Below are positions 14,334 through 22,833 of a stretch of DNA of 25,958 bases, one piece after another (the first letter of the stretch is position 1; each line of letters starts with the position of its first letter). The notes under the pieces were generated by a model. It worked only from the letters and a program-made list of their open reading frames with translations, was not told the origin of the DNA and searched no databases. The position numbers were made by a program, and so were the translations under genes. Source of the DNA: Spirochaetales bacterium UBA4629 (GTDB lineage: Bacteria; Spirochaetota; Spirochaetia; Sphaerochaetales; Sphaerochaetaceae); contig DHMZ01000001.1 of assembly GCA_002406055.1 (NCBI GenBank), positions 1-25,958 on the forward strand, written 5' to 3'.

Positions 14334-17152
14334 TATTTTTTCAAATACTTCTTAAGATAATAACCTGTAAAACTCTCTGGTGAAAGACTAACTTCTTCAG
14401 GTGTTCCTACTTTAACTATCTTTCCACCTCCATCTCCACCTTCAGGACCTAGATCTATTATATGGTCAGCAACCTTAATAACATCTAAATTATGTTCAAT
14501 AACAACAACTGTATTTCCTTCGTCTACAAGTCTATTTAAGACCTCTAAAAGTTTCTTTACATCAAAGAAATGCAAGCCTGTTGTTGGTTCATCTAATATG
14601 TATAATGTCTTACCAGTTTGGACTTTCGATAGCTCTAAAGCTAGCTTTACTCTTTGCGCCTCTCCTCCACTTAGAGTTAAAGCACTTTGACCAAGAGTAA
14701 CATAGTCAAGTCCTACATCCATTAGCGTCTGCAATTTTCTCTTTATTTTCGGATGATGGATAAAGAATTCGTAAGCCTCGCTTACTGTCATATCGAGTAC
14801 GTCGCTAATAGTCTTACCTTTATAAGTTACGCTAAGTGTCTCCTTGTTATATCTTTTGCCATCGCAAACATCACACTTAACATAGACATCTGAAAGAAAG
14901 TGCATTTCTATCTTTATTGTTCCATCTCCTGAGCAGTTTTCACATCTTCCACCTGGGACATTAAATGAGAAACGTCCAGCTGTATATCCACGTGCTTTAC
15001 TCTCTGGAAGTGTTGCATAGAGCTCTCTAATAGGCGTAAAGAGATCAATATATGTTGCTGGATTAGAGCGTGGAGTTCTTCCAATTGGAGTTTGGTCAAT
15101 TGCAACAAGCTTATCGATATTTTCTAAACCGGCAATTGACTTGTAGCCATCAAATTTCTCTTTCTTCTTTGTTAGATATCTCTTGACCGCTGGAACAAAG
15201 ATTTCATTAAGAAATGTTGATTTACCAGAGCCTGAGACACCAGTAATACAGACAAACTTGCCAAGTGGAATTTCAACATCAATATTCTTTAAGTTATTCT
15301 TCTTGCACCCCTTAATGAATATAGATTTGCCATTTCCTTTTCTTCTCGGATAAGGAACAGCTATTGTTTCTTTGCCAGATAAGAATTGACCAGTAATAGA
15401 AGAAGGATTCTTTTCTATATCTTCTGGTCTTCCTTGAGCAATAACATAGCCACCATTTACGCCGGCTCCAGGTCCCATATCGACAACATAGTCAGCTTCT
15501 CTTATTGTATCTTCATCATGCTCGACAACAAGAACTGTATTGCCCAAGCTCTTTAGTTTCTTTAGCGTATCAATTAACCTTTGGTTATCTCTTTGGTGCA
15601 GACCAATTGATGGTTCATCTAGAACATATAAAACACCAGAGAGTGCCGAGCCAATTTGCGTTGCAAGTCTAATTCTTTGAGCCTCACCTCCACTTAAAGT
15701 TTGTGCACCTCTAAATAGAGTAAGATACCCTAGCCCAACATCATTTAAGAAGACAAGTCGAGAGACTATCTCTTTTAAAATCTGAGACGAAATTTCCTTT
15801 TGAGTATCTGTTAGCTTTAAATTATTGAAGAAAAAAAGAGACTCTTTAACGCTCATCTTTGTCGCATCGATAATATTTAAGCCTGCAATTTTAACAGAAA
15901 GAGCTTCTTTTTTTAGTCTATTTCCATGGCAAGATGAACAGGTTATCTCACTCATATAGTTCTCATAAAAGGTAACCATATTCATGCTATCTGTCATTTT
16001 CTTTCGTCTAGTTAGCTCAGGTATAATTCCTTCATAAGCTTTGTTTTGATGGTATCGTGTTCCATTGCTGGAAGTATAACTATAGCTAATAGTATCTCCT
16101 CCACCATAGAGGACAATATCCATAAACCAATCTGGCAAGTCACACAATGGAGTATCTAGAGTAAAGCCGTAATGCGTATATAAAGCTTCAAGAGCACTAC
16201 GATATGTCTTTGCTGTAGGGCTATGTGTTGCAATGCCCCCTTCGGAGTATGAAAGAGTCTTATCTGGAATAATTTTATCTGGATCAAATTCCTCTTTATA
16301 TCCAAGTCCATTACATTCAGGACATGCACCAAGTGGAGAGTTAAAAGAGAATAGCCTTGGCTCAATCTTTCCAATTGCAATACCACAGTCAGGACAGCTG
16401 TTCTTTTCGTTGTAAAGCTCTCTTACTTTCTCATCTATATAATTTACTTCAATTAACCCACCACTCATCTCTGCTGCTTTTTCGACAGCTTCGCTTATAC
16501 GAGTTCGAGCGTTTTTATTGTTTTTAACTCTATCAACTACAATTGAGATGTTGTGTTTAATATTCTTCTCTAAAGATGGCAAATTATCTTCTAAGCTATA
16601 GAGTGTGCCATCAATCTCAACCTTGGAATAGCCTGTCTTTTTTGCATTCTCTAGTGTTGCTTTAAATTCACCTTTCTTTCCCCTAGCAATAGGAGAAAGA
16701 ATAATAAGCTTACCATCTTCAGGATGAGAGAAGATAAAATCAATAATCTGGTCGACGCTTACCTCTGTTATTCTTCTTCCACACTTAGGACAATATACTT
16801 CGCCCAGTCTTGCCCAAAGAAGTCTGTAGTAGTCATAAATCTCAGTAACAGTACCAACAGTTGAACGAGGGTTACGATTAGTAGATTTTTGTTCTATTGC
16901 TATAGCTGGACTAAGGCCTTCGATACTATCAACATCTGGTTTTTCAAGTCGTCCAAGGAACATGCGAGCATATGAAGATAATGACTCCATATATCTGCGT
17001 TGTCCTTCTGCAAAGATTGTATCAAAAGCAAGAGAGCTCTTACCTGATCCAGACAATCCAGAAATAACAACTAAGTTGTTCTTTGGTATTTCTATGTCAA
17101 TATTCTTTAAGTTATGCTCCCTTGCTCCCTTTATAATTATCTTATCTGTCAT
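14333..17152 (-). CDS. uvrA: excinuclease ABC subunit A
   Basis: A 939-aa DNA-damage sensor of nucleotide excision repair. The start is the ATG at 17152 (MTDKIIIKGAREHNLKN, the canonical UvrA opening) with GAGG 9 nt upstream. A reading from 17188 adds 12 unrelated residues. Two ABC modules are complete: GLSGSGKSSLAFDT and GVSGSGKSTFLNE (Walker A), and LSGGEAQRIRLA and LSGGEAQRVKLA (signatures). Zinc-binding Cys pairs are CPKCGRR, CPDCG...CPECNGLG, CSSCHGNR and CENCSGDG...CDVCDGKRY. The segment STVGTVTEIYDYYRLLWAR is typical. It overlaps ispG by 11 nt and shares one base with the lptD start codon, so it is translated within the operon. Confidence 0.98.
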   Translation of the reverse strand: MTDKIIIKGAREHNLKNIDIEIPKNNLVVISGLSGSGKSSLAFDTIFAEGQRRYMESLSSYARMFLGRLEKPDVDSIEGLSPAIAIEQKSTNRNPRSTVGTVTEIYDYYRLLWARLGEVYCPKCGRRITEVSVDQIIDFIFSHPEDGKLIILSPIARGKKGEFKATLENAKKTGYSKVEIDGTLYSLEDNLPSLEKNIKHNISIVVDRVKNNKNARTRISEAVEKAAEMSGGLIEVNYIDEKVRELYNEKNSCPDCGIAIGKIEPRLFSFNSPLGACPECNGLGYKEEFDPDKIIPDKTLSYSEGGIATHSPTAKTYRSALEALYTHYGFTLDTPLCDLPDWFMDIVLYGGGDTISYSYTSSNGTRYHQNKAYEGIIPELTRRKKMTDSMNMVTFYENYMSEITCSSCHGNRLKKEALSVKIAGLNIIDATKMSVKESLFFFNNLKLTDTQKEISSQILKEIVSRLVFLNDVGLGYLTLFRGAQTLSGGEAQRIRLATQIGSALSGVLYVLDEPSIGLHQRDNQRLIDTLKKLKSLGNTVLVVEHDEDTIREADYVVDMGPGAGVNGGYVIAQGRPEDIEKNPSSITGQFLSGKETIAVPYPRRKGNGKSIFIKGCKKNNLKNIDVEIPLGKFVCITGVSGSGKSTFLNEIFVPAVKRYLTKKKEKFDGYKSIAGLENIDKLVAIDQTPIGRTPRSNPATYIDLFTPIRELYATLPESKARGYTAGRFSFNVPGGRCENCSGDGTIKIEMHFLSDVYVKCDVCDGKRYNKETLSVTYKGKTISDVLDMTVSEAYEFFIHHPKIKRKLQTLMDVGLDYVTLGQSALTLSGGEAQRVKLALELSKVQTGKTLYILDEPTTGLHFFDVKKLLEVLNRLVDEGNTVVVIEHNLDVIKVADHIIDLGPEGGDGGGKIVKVGTPEEVSLSPESFTGYYLKKYLKK

Positions 17153-18188
17153 TCTCAATTGCCTCGAAAAGCGCATTATCAGCTTCATCTATGTTGTCTA
17201 CAGTTTTGTATAGCTTTCCATTTTTATAGATGAAGACCTTTCGTCCATTACCCGTTACTGCATACGTTGCACTATGAGCTTCTCCTGGCCCATTTACAGA
17301 GCAACCCATTACAGCAACAGAAATATCTTTTTTAAGTGATAAAAGTCTAGGTTGGACTCTCTCTAAAAATCCTATGCTATCAAAGGTATGACGGCCACAA
17401 CGAGGACATGCAATTATTCTTACTCCGCCTTTCTTCAAGCCAAGAGCACGCAATATTTCATTTGCAGCCAAAACCTCATCTTCGCATTTTCCGTTTATGG
17501 AGACTCTCATTGTATCTCCAATATGTTCTTTAAGAAGATTTCCAAGGGCCCAAGTAGAGCGAACTGAGCTAGTTATTGCGTTTCCTGCCTCTGTTACACC
17601 TATATGTAATGGATAATCAGAAAAAGAAGAAAAGAGTCTAGCACTCTCCATTGTCTTATTTATGTCACTGCTCTTGAGAGAAACAACTATATTATTGAAG
17701 CCCCATGCTTCGAAATCTGAAATATACTCTAAAGCAGTGTCTACCATCAACTTTACTTCGTCTTTCTCTCCAGTATTCTTCGGAAGAGAGCCTGTATTAA
17801 GACCAATACGAATACATGCACTCTTCTCCTTTGCTCTCTCTACAACTAGCTTAGTCTTCCATTTTTCACCAATATTACCTGGATTAATTCTTATTTTATC
17901 GGCACCGCAATCTAAAGCTTCAAGAGCCATTTTATAATCAAAGTGAATATCAGCAACAACAGGAATTGGAGAATGTGCTGTTATGTATTTAAAATTGTCT
18001 TTATCAAGAGAGCTTACATAGCTGAATCTTATTAAATCACAACCTTGAGAAGTAAGAAGATTTATCTTTTTGACAATCTCCTCAGGGTTAACTCCCTTAA
18101 TAACATCATCATACATTGTTTGAACTCTAACTGGAGCACTTCCTCCTAGTTCTAGACCTCTAACAAAAGCACTCTTTTTAGAATACAT
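17142..18188 (-). CDS. ispG: 4-hydroxy-3-methylbut-2-en-1-yl diphosphate synthase (flavodoxin)
   Basis: A 348-aa IspG/GcpE, the iron-sulfur enzyme that converts methylerythritol cyclodiphosphate to HMBPP, the penultimate step of the MEP isoprenoid pathway. The TIM-barrel part starts with GGSAPVRVQTMYDDV and contains VADIHFDYKMAL, KIRINPGNIG and GVTEAGN. The 4Fe-4S ligands are IACPRCGRHTFD (two Cys) and MGCSVNGPGEA (third Cys, plus Glu). It is slightly shorter than the E. coli enzyme, with no missing motif. Its ATG directly abuts the stop of the small ORF upstream, and its 3' end overlaps uvrA by 11 nt. The presence of this gene implies that the cell makes isoprenoids by the MEP route. Confidence 0.97.
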   Translation of the reverse strand: MYSKKSAFVRGLELGGSAPVRVQTMYDDVIKGVNPEEIVKKINLLTSQGCDLIRFSYVSSLDKDNFKYITAHSPIPVVADIHFDYKMALEALDCGADKIRINPGNIGEKWKTKLVVERAKEKSACIRIGLNTGSLPKNTGEKDEVKLMVDTALEYISDFEAWGFNNIVVSLKSSDINKTMESARLFSSFSDYPLHIGVTEAGNAITSSVRSTWALGNLLKEHIGDTMRVSINGKCEDEVLAANEILRALGLKKGGVRIIACPRCGRHTFDSIGFLERVQPRLLSLKKDISVAVMGCSVNGPGEAHSATYAVTGNGRKVFIYKNGKLYKTVDNIDEADNALFEAIENDR

Positions 18189-18494
18189 CTATGCCTCCTT
18201 CACGACAGAACCAGGATTATACCTCACAACATAAGGCTCACCTGGAAGATAGAGTACGAACTCACCTTCTTTTGCGTTAATAACGCCAGTAACCTCACGA
18301 TTATTTTCATTATCACGCCAACTTGTCGCACAATTAGCTTCTCCCTTTTCTACTATGAAAAGCTTACTGTGATCCTTATCTACCATAAATGTATTACTAA
18401 TCTTTGCATTATTGAGATTATCTAAATTCAACTTAGATAATTCATGATCTAAAGAGTAATATTTTTTTAAGTTTACAATCTTCTCTTTTAGCAT
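18189..18494 (-). CDS. small protein, short YhcH/YjgK/YiaL-like (tentative)
   Basis: A 101-aa ORF at the head of the ispG operon. Its C-terminal part, EGEFVLYLPGEPYVVRYNPG...VKEA, resembles the end of the YhcH/YjgK/YiaL (DUF386) cupin-like family, where a strand is followed by FPxExH. The metal-binding His is replaced by Tyr, and the protein is about 50 residues short of the usual 150, so it may be a divergent or reduced member. The N-terminal 25 residues look helical. The only upstream Shine-Dalgarno-like AGGA ends immediately before the ATG, too close to be normal, and an in-frame TAG just upstream excludes a longer start. It ends directly at the ispG ATG. It is probably a real gene, because it is followed by ispG without a gap; the function is unknown. 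Confidence 0.55.
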   Translation of the reverse strand: MLKEKIVNLKKYYSLDHELSKLNLDNLNNAKISNTFMVDKDHSKLFIVEKGEANCATSWRDNENNREVTGVINAKEGEFVLYLPGEPYVVRYNPGSVVKEA

Positions 18495-18500
18495 TCCTGT

Positions 18501-18529
18501 AGTCTAGCAAAATAGCGCTTTTTTTCCAA
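18501..18529 (-). promoter_or_regulatory. possible sigma70-type promoter for the ispG-uvrA-lptD operon
   Basis: On the minus strand TTGGAA (18529-18524) and TAGACT (18506-18501) lie 17 nt apart, between the V-ATPase terminator and the ATG at 18494. Each hexamer matches four of six consensus bases. Transcription would start almost at the ATG, giving a leaderless or nearly leaderless message, which fits the lack of a well-spaced ribosome binding site. Confidence 0.4.
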
Positions 18530-18542
18530 TTCGTAGCGAAAG

Positions 18543-18564
18543 AAAAAGGCACCCGAAGGTGCCT
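18543..18564 (-). terminator. UUCG-tetraloop terminator of the V-ATPase operon
   Basis: On the minus strand AGGCACC-TTCG-GGTGCCT is followed by TTTTTCTTT. This is a 7-bp stem closed by the very stable C(UUCG)G tetraloop, 20 nt after the atpK stop. It ends the V-ATPase transcript and insulates the ispG operon. Confidence 0.93.
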
Positions 18565-18583
18565 AGGAAATATAAACAAATTA

Positions 18584-19036
18584 TTAGTTATTGAGAATAA
18601 GTAAGCTGAATACAAGTGTGAAGAGAGCTACTGTTTCAATAATACCAATAACGATGAAGTACTTAGCTGTACCCTTTCCTGTTTCAGCTAAAGCATCAGC
18701 ACTTGATGCTGCAACCTTACCCTGGAAGAGAGCTGAGATACCAATAACAGCACCTGCAAGGATACCAATACAAAGTGACATAATGCCATAGCTAAGTGTT
18801 GGAGTTGCTAACTTTGCTGAAATGAAGTTAGAAAGAAGGAAGCCATAAATAGTCTGTGTAAGAGGAGCACCTGCAAAACCGACCATGATAAATGGATCCT
18901 GCTTACCATTGATGTAACACTTCTTCCAACCGCCAACAGATGCGAGAGAAGCCTTAACAGCACCGAAACCAGAGCCTACTGCAGAAAAGCAGAGTGCACA
19001 TACCATACCAATGTAAATTAAGAAACTGTAATCCAT
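18584..19036 (-). CDS. atpK: V-type ATPase subunit K (c-ring proteolipid)
   Basis: A 150-aa membrane rotor subunit with four helices made of two duplicated hairpins, so it is the double-size V-type proteolipid. The second hairpin carries the ion-binding carboxylate in GIIETVALF (Glu134). The first has PLTQTIYG (Thr60, Gln61, Tyr64) and the third helix ends in FQGKVAA (Gln105). By alignment these match the Na+ ligands Thr64, Gln65, Tyr68, Gln110 and Glu139 of the Enterococcus hirae NtpK ring, so Na+ rather than H+ coupling is likely. AAGGAG with 6-nt spacing precedes the ATG and overlaps the end of atpI, 2 nt away. It is the last gene before the operon terminator. Confidence 0.95.
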   Translation of the reverse strand: MDYSFLIYIGMVCALCFSAVGSGFGAVKASLASVGGWKKCYINGKQDPFIMVGFAGAPLTQTIYGFLLSNFISAKLATPTLSYGIMSLCIGILAGAVIGISALFQGKVAASSADALAETGKGTAKYFIVIGIIETVALFTLVFSLLILNN

Positions 19037-19038
19037 CT

Positions 19039-20904
19039 TTAACTCCTTTGAGTTTCTTCTTTTTCTTTATCTCCCTTTAATGCAAAGGGTTCATATTTGT
19101 ATCCAGACCATTCGACACCTACTTGTCCGGAGAATTCCATGATATTAAGTCTTACGCCATGAACGACAACAGACAAAAATCCCATTATGAGGTTTACTCC
19201 ATGTCCCAAGAGTAGAATTAAAATTCCGAAAGGAATAGTAAAACCACTCATAAGCCCTTCAGCCATGCCATTAAATGATTGAGCAATAGCTAAACTTGCT
19301 AGTCCAACAGCAAAGAGACGAATGTAACTCATTACGTTGGAGAAACATGAAATAGTATCAAGGAAGTTAGTAAAGAAGCTACCAAGAGACTCCTTTATAC
19401 CCTGTCCTAATGGCTTATCTGGTTCTACTGAACCAAATAAACATACAAGAACAAAGCCAATTCCTACACCAAGTGCAATTGTACCAAGTGGAACTGTTGC
19501 ATGCACAACTAGGTACAACGATAGTAGATACAATAGCACTGTATTCATAAGCCAACCGAAATCTGCAAGAAGTGATAAATCTTTGCTCTTAATCTTGTCG
19601 AAAATACAAATTGCACGAGCAAGAGAAAGATGTATTGCTCCAACAGAGAAACAGAATGTCATAACATTATTCTGTACTAGGTTAGCGTCCATATTAAATA
19701 ATGCTGGGAAGTTCGTTAATCCTGGAATAACAAAGATTCTCAAGAATGGAAGTTTTTCAAGAATCAACTCAGAACCAAACCAAGTTCCAGTTATTGCACC
19801 CCAAACAATTGTCGCCCCACTAAAGAGATATAATAGAGCATTCATATCTGAACACTTTTTACTCTTTACATTTAGCAATATTCCACACAAGAAAAGAATC
19901 AAGCCATATCCTGCATCACCTAAAATCATAGCTGTAAAGAGAGACATGAAAACTAAAAAGTATACAGAAATATCCTTTTCTCTATAGCCTGGAACAAGAC
20001 CTAATGCATCGTAGAGAGGCTGAACGAACTTTATAAAGCCTTTGTGCTTTAATAGCGTTGGTGGATTTTCCTCATCTTTTGGATCATCGATGAGATAACC
20101 AAGCTTATTAGAAGTACAAAATGACTTAAACTCATCAATCTTTTCAGCTGGGATATAGCCAGAGATATATGTAACTGAATCTACATCCTTAGCTGTATCT
20201 GTTACCCTTAGATAGAATATTTCCTCATCATTCTTTTTAATCTGAGATTTTATGCTATCACAATAACAAATGCTCTCTTTATAGATTGAATTAATCTCTT
20301 CAATTCTCTTCTTGTTGATAAATAGCTCGTCTTCCATTGAAAGCAATGATGTGGTTGGCATAACAATTTCTGTCGCTGCAATACCTTGAGGTATAGAAGA
20401 GTTAATAAGACAGACACAATCGTTAGTTGAATCTGTTTTGACAGAAACAAATGTTACGTCCTTATTCTCTCTAAGAGCTAACTTTTCTTTCTTTCCAACA
20501 AAGTAGAATGAAAGATTAATGCCCTCACCATTTAGCTTTTCAATCTCTTTAGGATCAAAGTTTCCGAATTGCTTTATTCTATCGACTTCACTATTGAGAC
20601 TTCTGTTTCTTTCATTCAACTTAGCCTCTTCCTGTATAAGAGAGTTAATAGAAGAGCAAACCTCATCTATCTTTTCTTTATCAATAGATACGCTCTTTAC
20701 TGGATTCTTTTTATCGACAAACCCATCAAGAAAACTTGCAACTTTGTTATATGTGTCATTAGCATTTTCCAAAGAAAGAGTGGAAGATGTTTTATTCACA
20801 ACATCCTCAACATGAACAAGGCCAAATCTTCTAAGGGATGAAATAACCTCTTTCTTCCTCTTTTGCTCAGAAAGAATGGTGACTTTTTTCATTTCAACTA
20901 TCAT
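19039..20904 (-). CDS. atpI: V-type ATPase subunit I (stator a-subunit)
   Basis: A 621-aa subunit. Residues 1 to about 310 are soluble with coiled-coil stretches (NRSLNSEVDRIKQFG; KKRIEEINSIYKE). The C-terminal half has seven or eight membrane helices. The essential ion-channel Arg is Arg529 in SYIRLFAVGLA, followed by the helix SLAIAQSFNGMAEG. The sequence HGVRLNIMEFSGQVGVEW near the C-terminus is diagnostic for the family. This subunit holds the peripheral stalk and forms the half-channels next to the K ring. The ATG at 20904 directly follows the atpD stop and is preceded by GAGGG with 8-nt spacing inside atpD, so it is coupled to it. Confidence 0.95.
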   Translation of the reverse strand: MIVEMKKVTILSEQKRKKEVISSLRRFGLVHVEDVVNKTSSTLSLENANDTYNKVASFLDGFVDKKNPVKSVSIDKEKIDEVCSSINSLIQEEAKLNERNRSLNSEVDRIKQFGNFDPKEIEKLNGEGINLSFYFVGKKEKLALRENKDVTFVSVKTDSTNDCVCLINSSIPQGIAATEIVMPTTSLLSMEDELFINKKRIEEINSIYKESICYCDSIKSQIKKNDEEIFYLRVTDTAKDVDSVTYISGYIPAEKIDEFKSFCTSNKLGYLIDDPKDEENPPTLLKHKGFIKFVQPLYDALGLVPGYREKDISVYFLVFMSLFTAMILGDAGYGLILFLCGILLNVKSKKCSDMNALLYLFSGATIVWGAITGTWFGSELILEKLPFLRIFVIPGLTNFPALFNMDANLVQNNVMTFCFSVGAIHLSLARAICIFDKIKSKDLSLLADFGWLMNTVLLYLLSLYLVVHATVPLGTIALGVGIGFVLVCLFGSVEPDKPLGQGIKESLGSFFTNFLDTISCFSNVMSYIRLFAVGLASLAIAQSFNGMAEGLMSGFTIPFGILILLLGHGVNLIMGFLSVVVHGVRLNIMEFSGQVGVEWSGYKYEPFALKGDKEKEETQRS

Positions 20905-21519
20905 TTAGCTAACCCTCACCATTTTCTTCTTAGCAATCTTACCTCTTACAACAGCACTAGTCTGTTGATCCTGTAGATAGATGCCAATAACTCTAATATT
21001 CTCCTTAGTCTGAGGAATTTTAACCTTCTCAAAGAGATTAACTCTCTGAGTTGTAGTTCTCAATTCCTTATCTAAGACCCTAATTCTTTCCTCAAGGACA
21101 GACACAATAGCGTCATACTTGGCAATATCTCTAAGGGCAAAAAGAGCACTATCTACCCAAAGTGGATAGCTTCTCAAATCGTAACTGATGTCATTAAATT
21201 CCAATGAATTAAAGACTGGAACATTAACACCAGCAACGTTGCCTCTAGTAATATTTATTTCCTTGATAGAAATAAGATTACCAATAGAATGAGCAGAACT
21301 AAATTGACTATTTTCGCCATAAACTGCAATCCAAGAGTCAATTTGAGCCTTAGCCTTATTCTGTTCTTCTCTCACCTCTTCTATTTCTCTTTCGCATTGT
21401 CTAATGACAACTTGGAGCTGCTGCTTTTTTAGCTGAAGAGTTGGAAGATAACGACAATATTGCTTTAGGCTATCTTTCTGTTTCTTTTGCTCATTCTTTG
21501 TCAGTTTTAACTTAGCCAC
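20905..21519 (-). CDS. atpD: V-type ATPase subunit D (central stalk)
   Basis: A 204-aa subunit, probably a long helical hairpin forming the rotor shaft. Lys-, Gln- and Leu-rich coiled-coil stretches occur at both ends: KLTKNEQKKQKDSLKQYCRY and YDAIVSVLEERIRVLDKELR. The N-terminal LKLTKNEQKKQKDSL and the end VRGKIAKKKMVRVS match the family. The start is GTG at 21519, with AAGGA 9 nt upstream. It lies 12 nt after atpB and abuts atpI. I see no separate subunit F gene beside it, although F normally joins D in the shaft. Confidence 0.92.
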   Translation of the reverse strand: MAKLKLTKNEQKKQKDSLKQYCRYLPTLQLKKQQLQVVIRQCEREIEEVREEQNKAKAQIDSWIAVYGENSQFSSAHSIGNLISIKEINITRGNVAGVNVPVFNSLEFNDISYDLRSYPLWVDSALFALRDIAKYDAIVSVLEERIRVLDKELRTTTQRVNLFEKVKIPQTKENIRVIGIYLQDQQTSAVVRGKIAKKKMVRVS

Positions 21520-21531
21520 GCTTCTTCTTCC

Positions 21532-22830
21532 TTAGTCCTTCTTTGGCCAATACTTAGCAATTAAATCAGACTTTAAGAGAGTTTCTTCTTTATCGAAACA
21601 CTCAGCTAAAATCTGCCAACCCGTATCTAAAGCCTCTTCGAGTGGAATGTTTACAGAAAGATCCATAAGCTTTTCCTCAAATAAAGCACCATACTTAAGA
21701 AGCTTCTCGTCCCAATCTGACATCTGGAAGCCCATGCTCTTCTTTTCAAGAGAATCTTTATATGAAGAGTAAAGCTTAATCATACCATCCATTAAAGCTC
21801 TATGGTCATCACGTGTTGATGAGTTAACATTTTGCTTTAATCTTGAAAGTGATCCAAATGGCTCAATTCTACCACCCTTAAGGTAATACTGACCTTCAGT
21901 GATATAACCTGTGTTATCTGGAATTGGGTGAGTAACATCGTCACCAGGCATTGTTGTAACACCTAAAATTGTTACACTTCCTGCCCCTTCGAAGTCAACA
22001 GCCTTTTCGTATCTAGAAGCAAGCTGAGAATATAGGTCTCCAGGGTAACCACGGTTAGATGGAACCTGGTCCATTGTAATTGCCATTTCTTTTAAAGAAT
22101 CGGCGAAGTTAGTCATATCTGTCAAAAGTACAAGAACCTTCTTACCCTGAAGAGCAAACTGCTCAGCAACAGCAAGAGATAAATCTGGAACAAGAGTACA
22201 TTCAACTGTTGGGTCAGAAGCAGTATGAATAAACATAACTGTTCTGCTTAAAGCACCAGATTTTTCAAGTGTATCTTTAAAGAATAGATAGTCATCATAC
22301 TTTAATCCCATTCCACCAAGAACGATGATATCAACTTCTGCCTGCATAGCTATACGAGCAAGCAATGCGTTATATGGTTCTCCTGAAATTGAGAAGATAG
22401 GTAACTTCTGAGATTCAACAAGAGTATTGAATACATCAATCATAGGAATACCTGTTCTAATCATATTTCTAGGAATAATACGCTTAGCAGGGTTAACAGA
22501 TGGTCCACCAATTTTAACCATATTATCATCAAGCTCAGGTCCGTTATCACGAGGCTTACCTGCACCATCAAATACACGTCCAAGTAGGTTCTCCGAGAAG
22601 CTTACTCTCATAGGAACGCCTAAGAATCTTACAGAATCATCTGTTGAAATACCACTTGAACCACTAAATACCTGAAGTGATACTAAATCTCCATCAAGCT
22701 TAATGACGTTTGCGTAGCTAGTACCTCTTTCACTAACAACTTCAGCAAGGTCACCACTCTTTACACCATCGGCTTTGACTGTGATGACGTTACCGATAAT
22801 TGACTCTATTTTCTTATATACCTTCTGCAT
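21532..22830 (-). CDS. atpB: V-type ATPase subunit B (non-catalytic)
   Basis: A 432-aa subunit that alternates with A in the A3B3 head. It starts with the beta-barrel (VYKKIESIIGNVITVKADG). The nucleotide domain has a degenerate P-loop, FSISGEPYNALLARIA, with no Lys-Thr, as expected for the non-catalytic subunit. Family motifs are LGRVFDGAGKPRDNGP, NLVxSQ-like VESQKLPIFS, and ITMDQVPSNRGYPGDLYSQL. I chose the ATG at 22830 over the GTG three bases earlier, because GAGG is then 6 nt away. The GAGG lies in the end of atpA, whose stop is 3 nt upstream, so A and B are tightly coupled, consistent with equal stoichiometry. Confidence 0.96.
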   Translation of the reverse strand: MQKVYKKIESIIGNVITVKADGVKSGDLAEVVSERGTSYANVIKLDGDLVSLQVFSGSSGISTDDSVRFLGVPMRVSFSENLLGRVFDGAGKPRDNGPELDDNMVKIGGPSVNPAKRIIPRNMIRTGIPMIDVFNTLVESQKLPIFSISGEPYNALLARIAMQAEVDIIVLGGMGLKYDDYLFFKDTLEKSGALSRTVMFIHTASDPTVECTLVPDLSLAVAEQFALQGKKVLVLLTDMTNFADSLKEMAITMDQVPSNRGYPGDLYSQLASRYEKAVDFEGAGSVTILGVTTMPGDDVTHPIPDNTGYITEGQYYLKGGRIEPFGSLSRLKQNVNSSTRDDHRALMDGMIKLYSSYKDSLEKKSMGFQMSDWDEKLLKYGALFEEKLMDLSVNIPLEEALDTGWQILAECFDKEETLLKSDLIAKYWPKKD

Positions 22831-22833
22831 CAC

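Noticed and set aside
17153..17188. Longer uvrA start at 17188
   Set aside because: The extra residues are not UvrA-like and lie in the ispG coding end; MTDKIIIKGAREHN at 17152 is the family N-terminus.
19337..19987. Long rightward open frame (216 codons) opposite atpI
   Set aside because: It lies wholly inside atpI on the other strand, has no recognisable domain and no good ribosome binding site; atpI itself is unambiguous.
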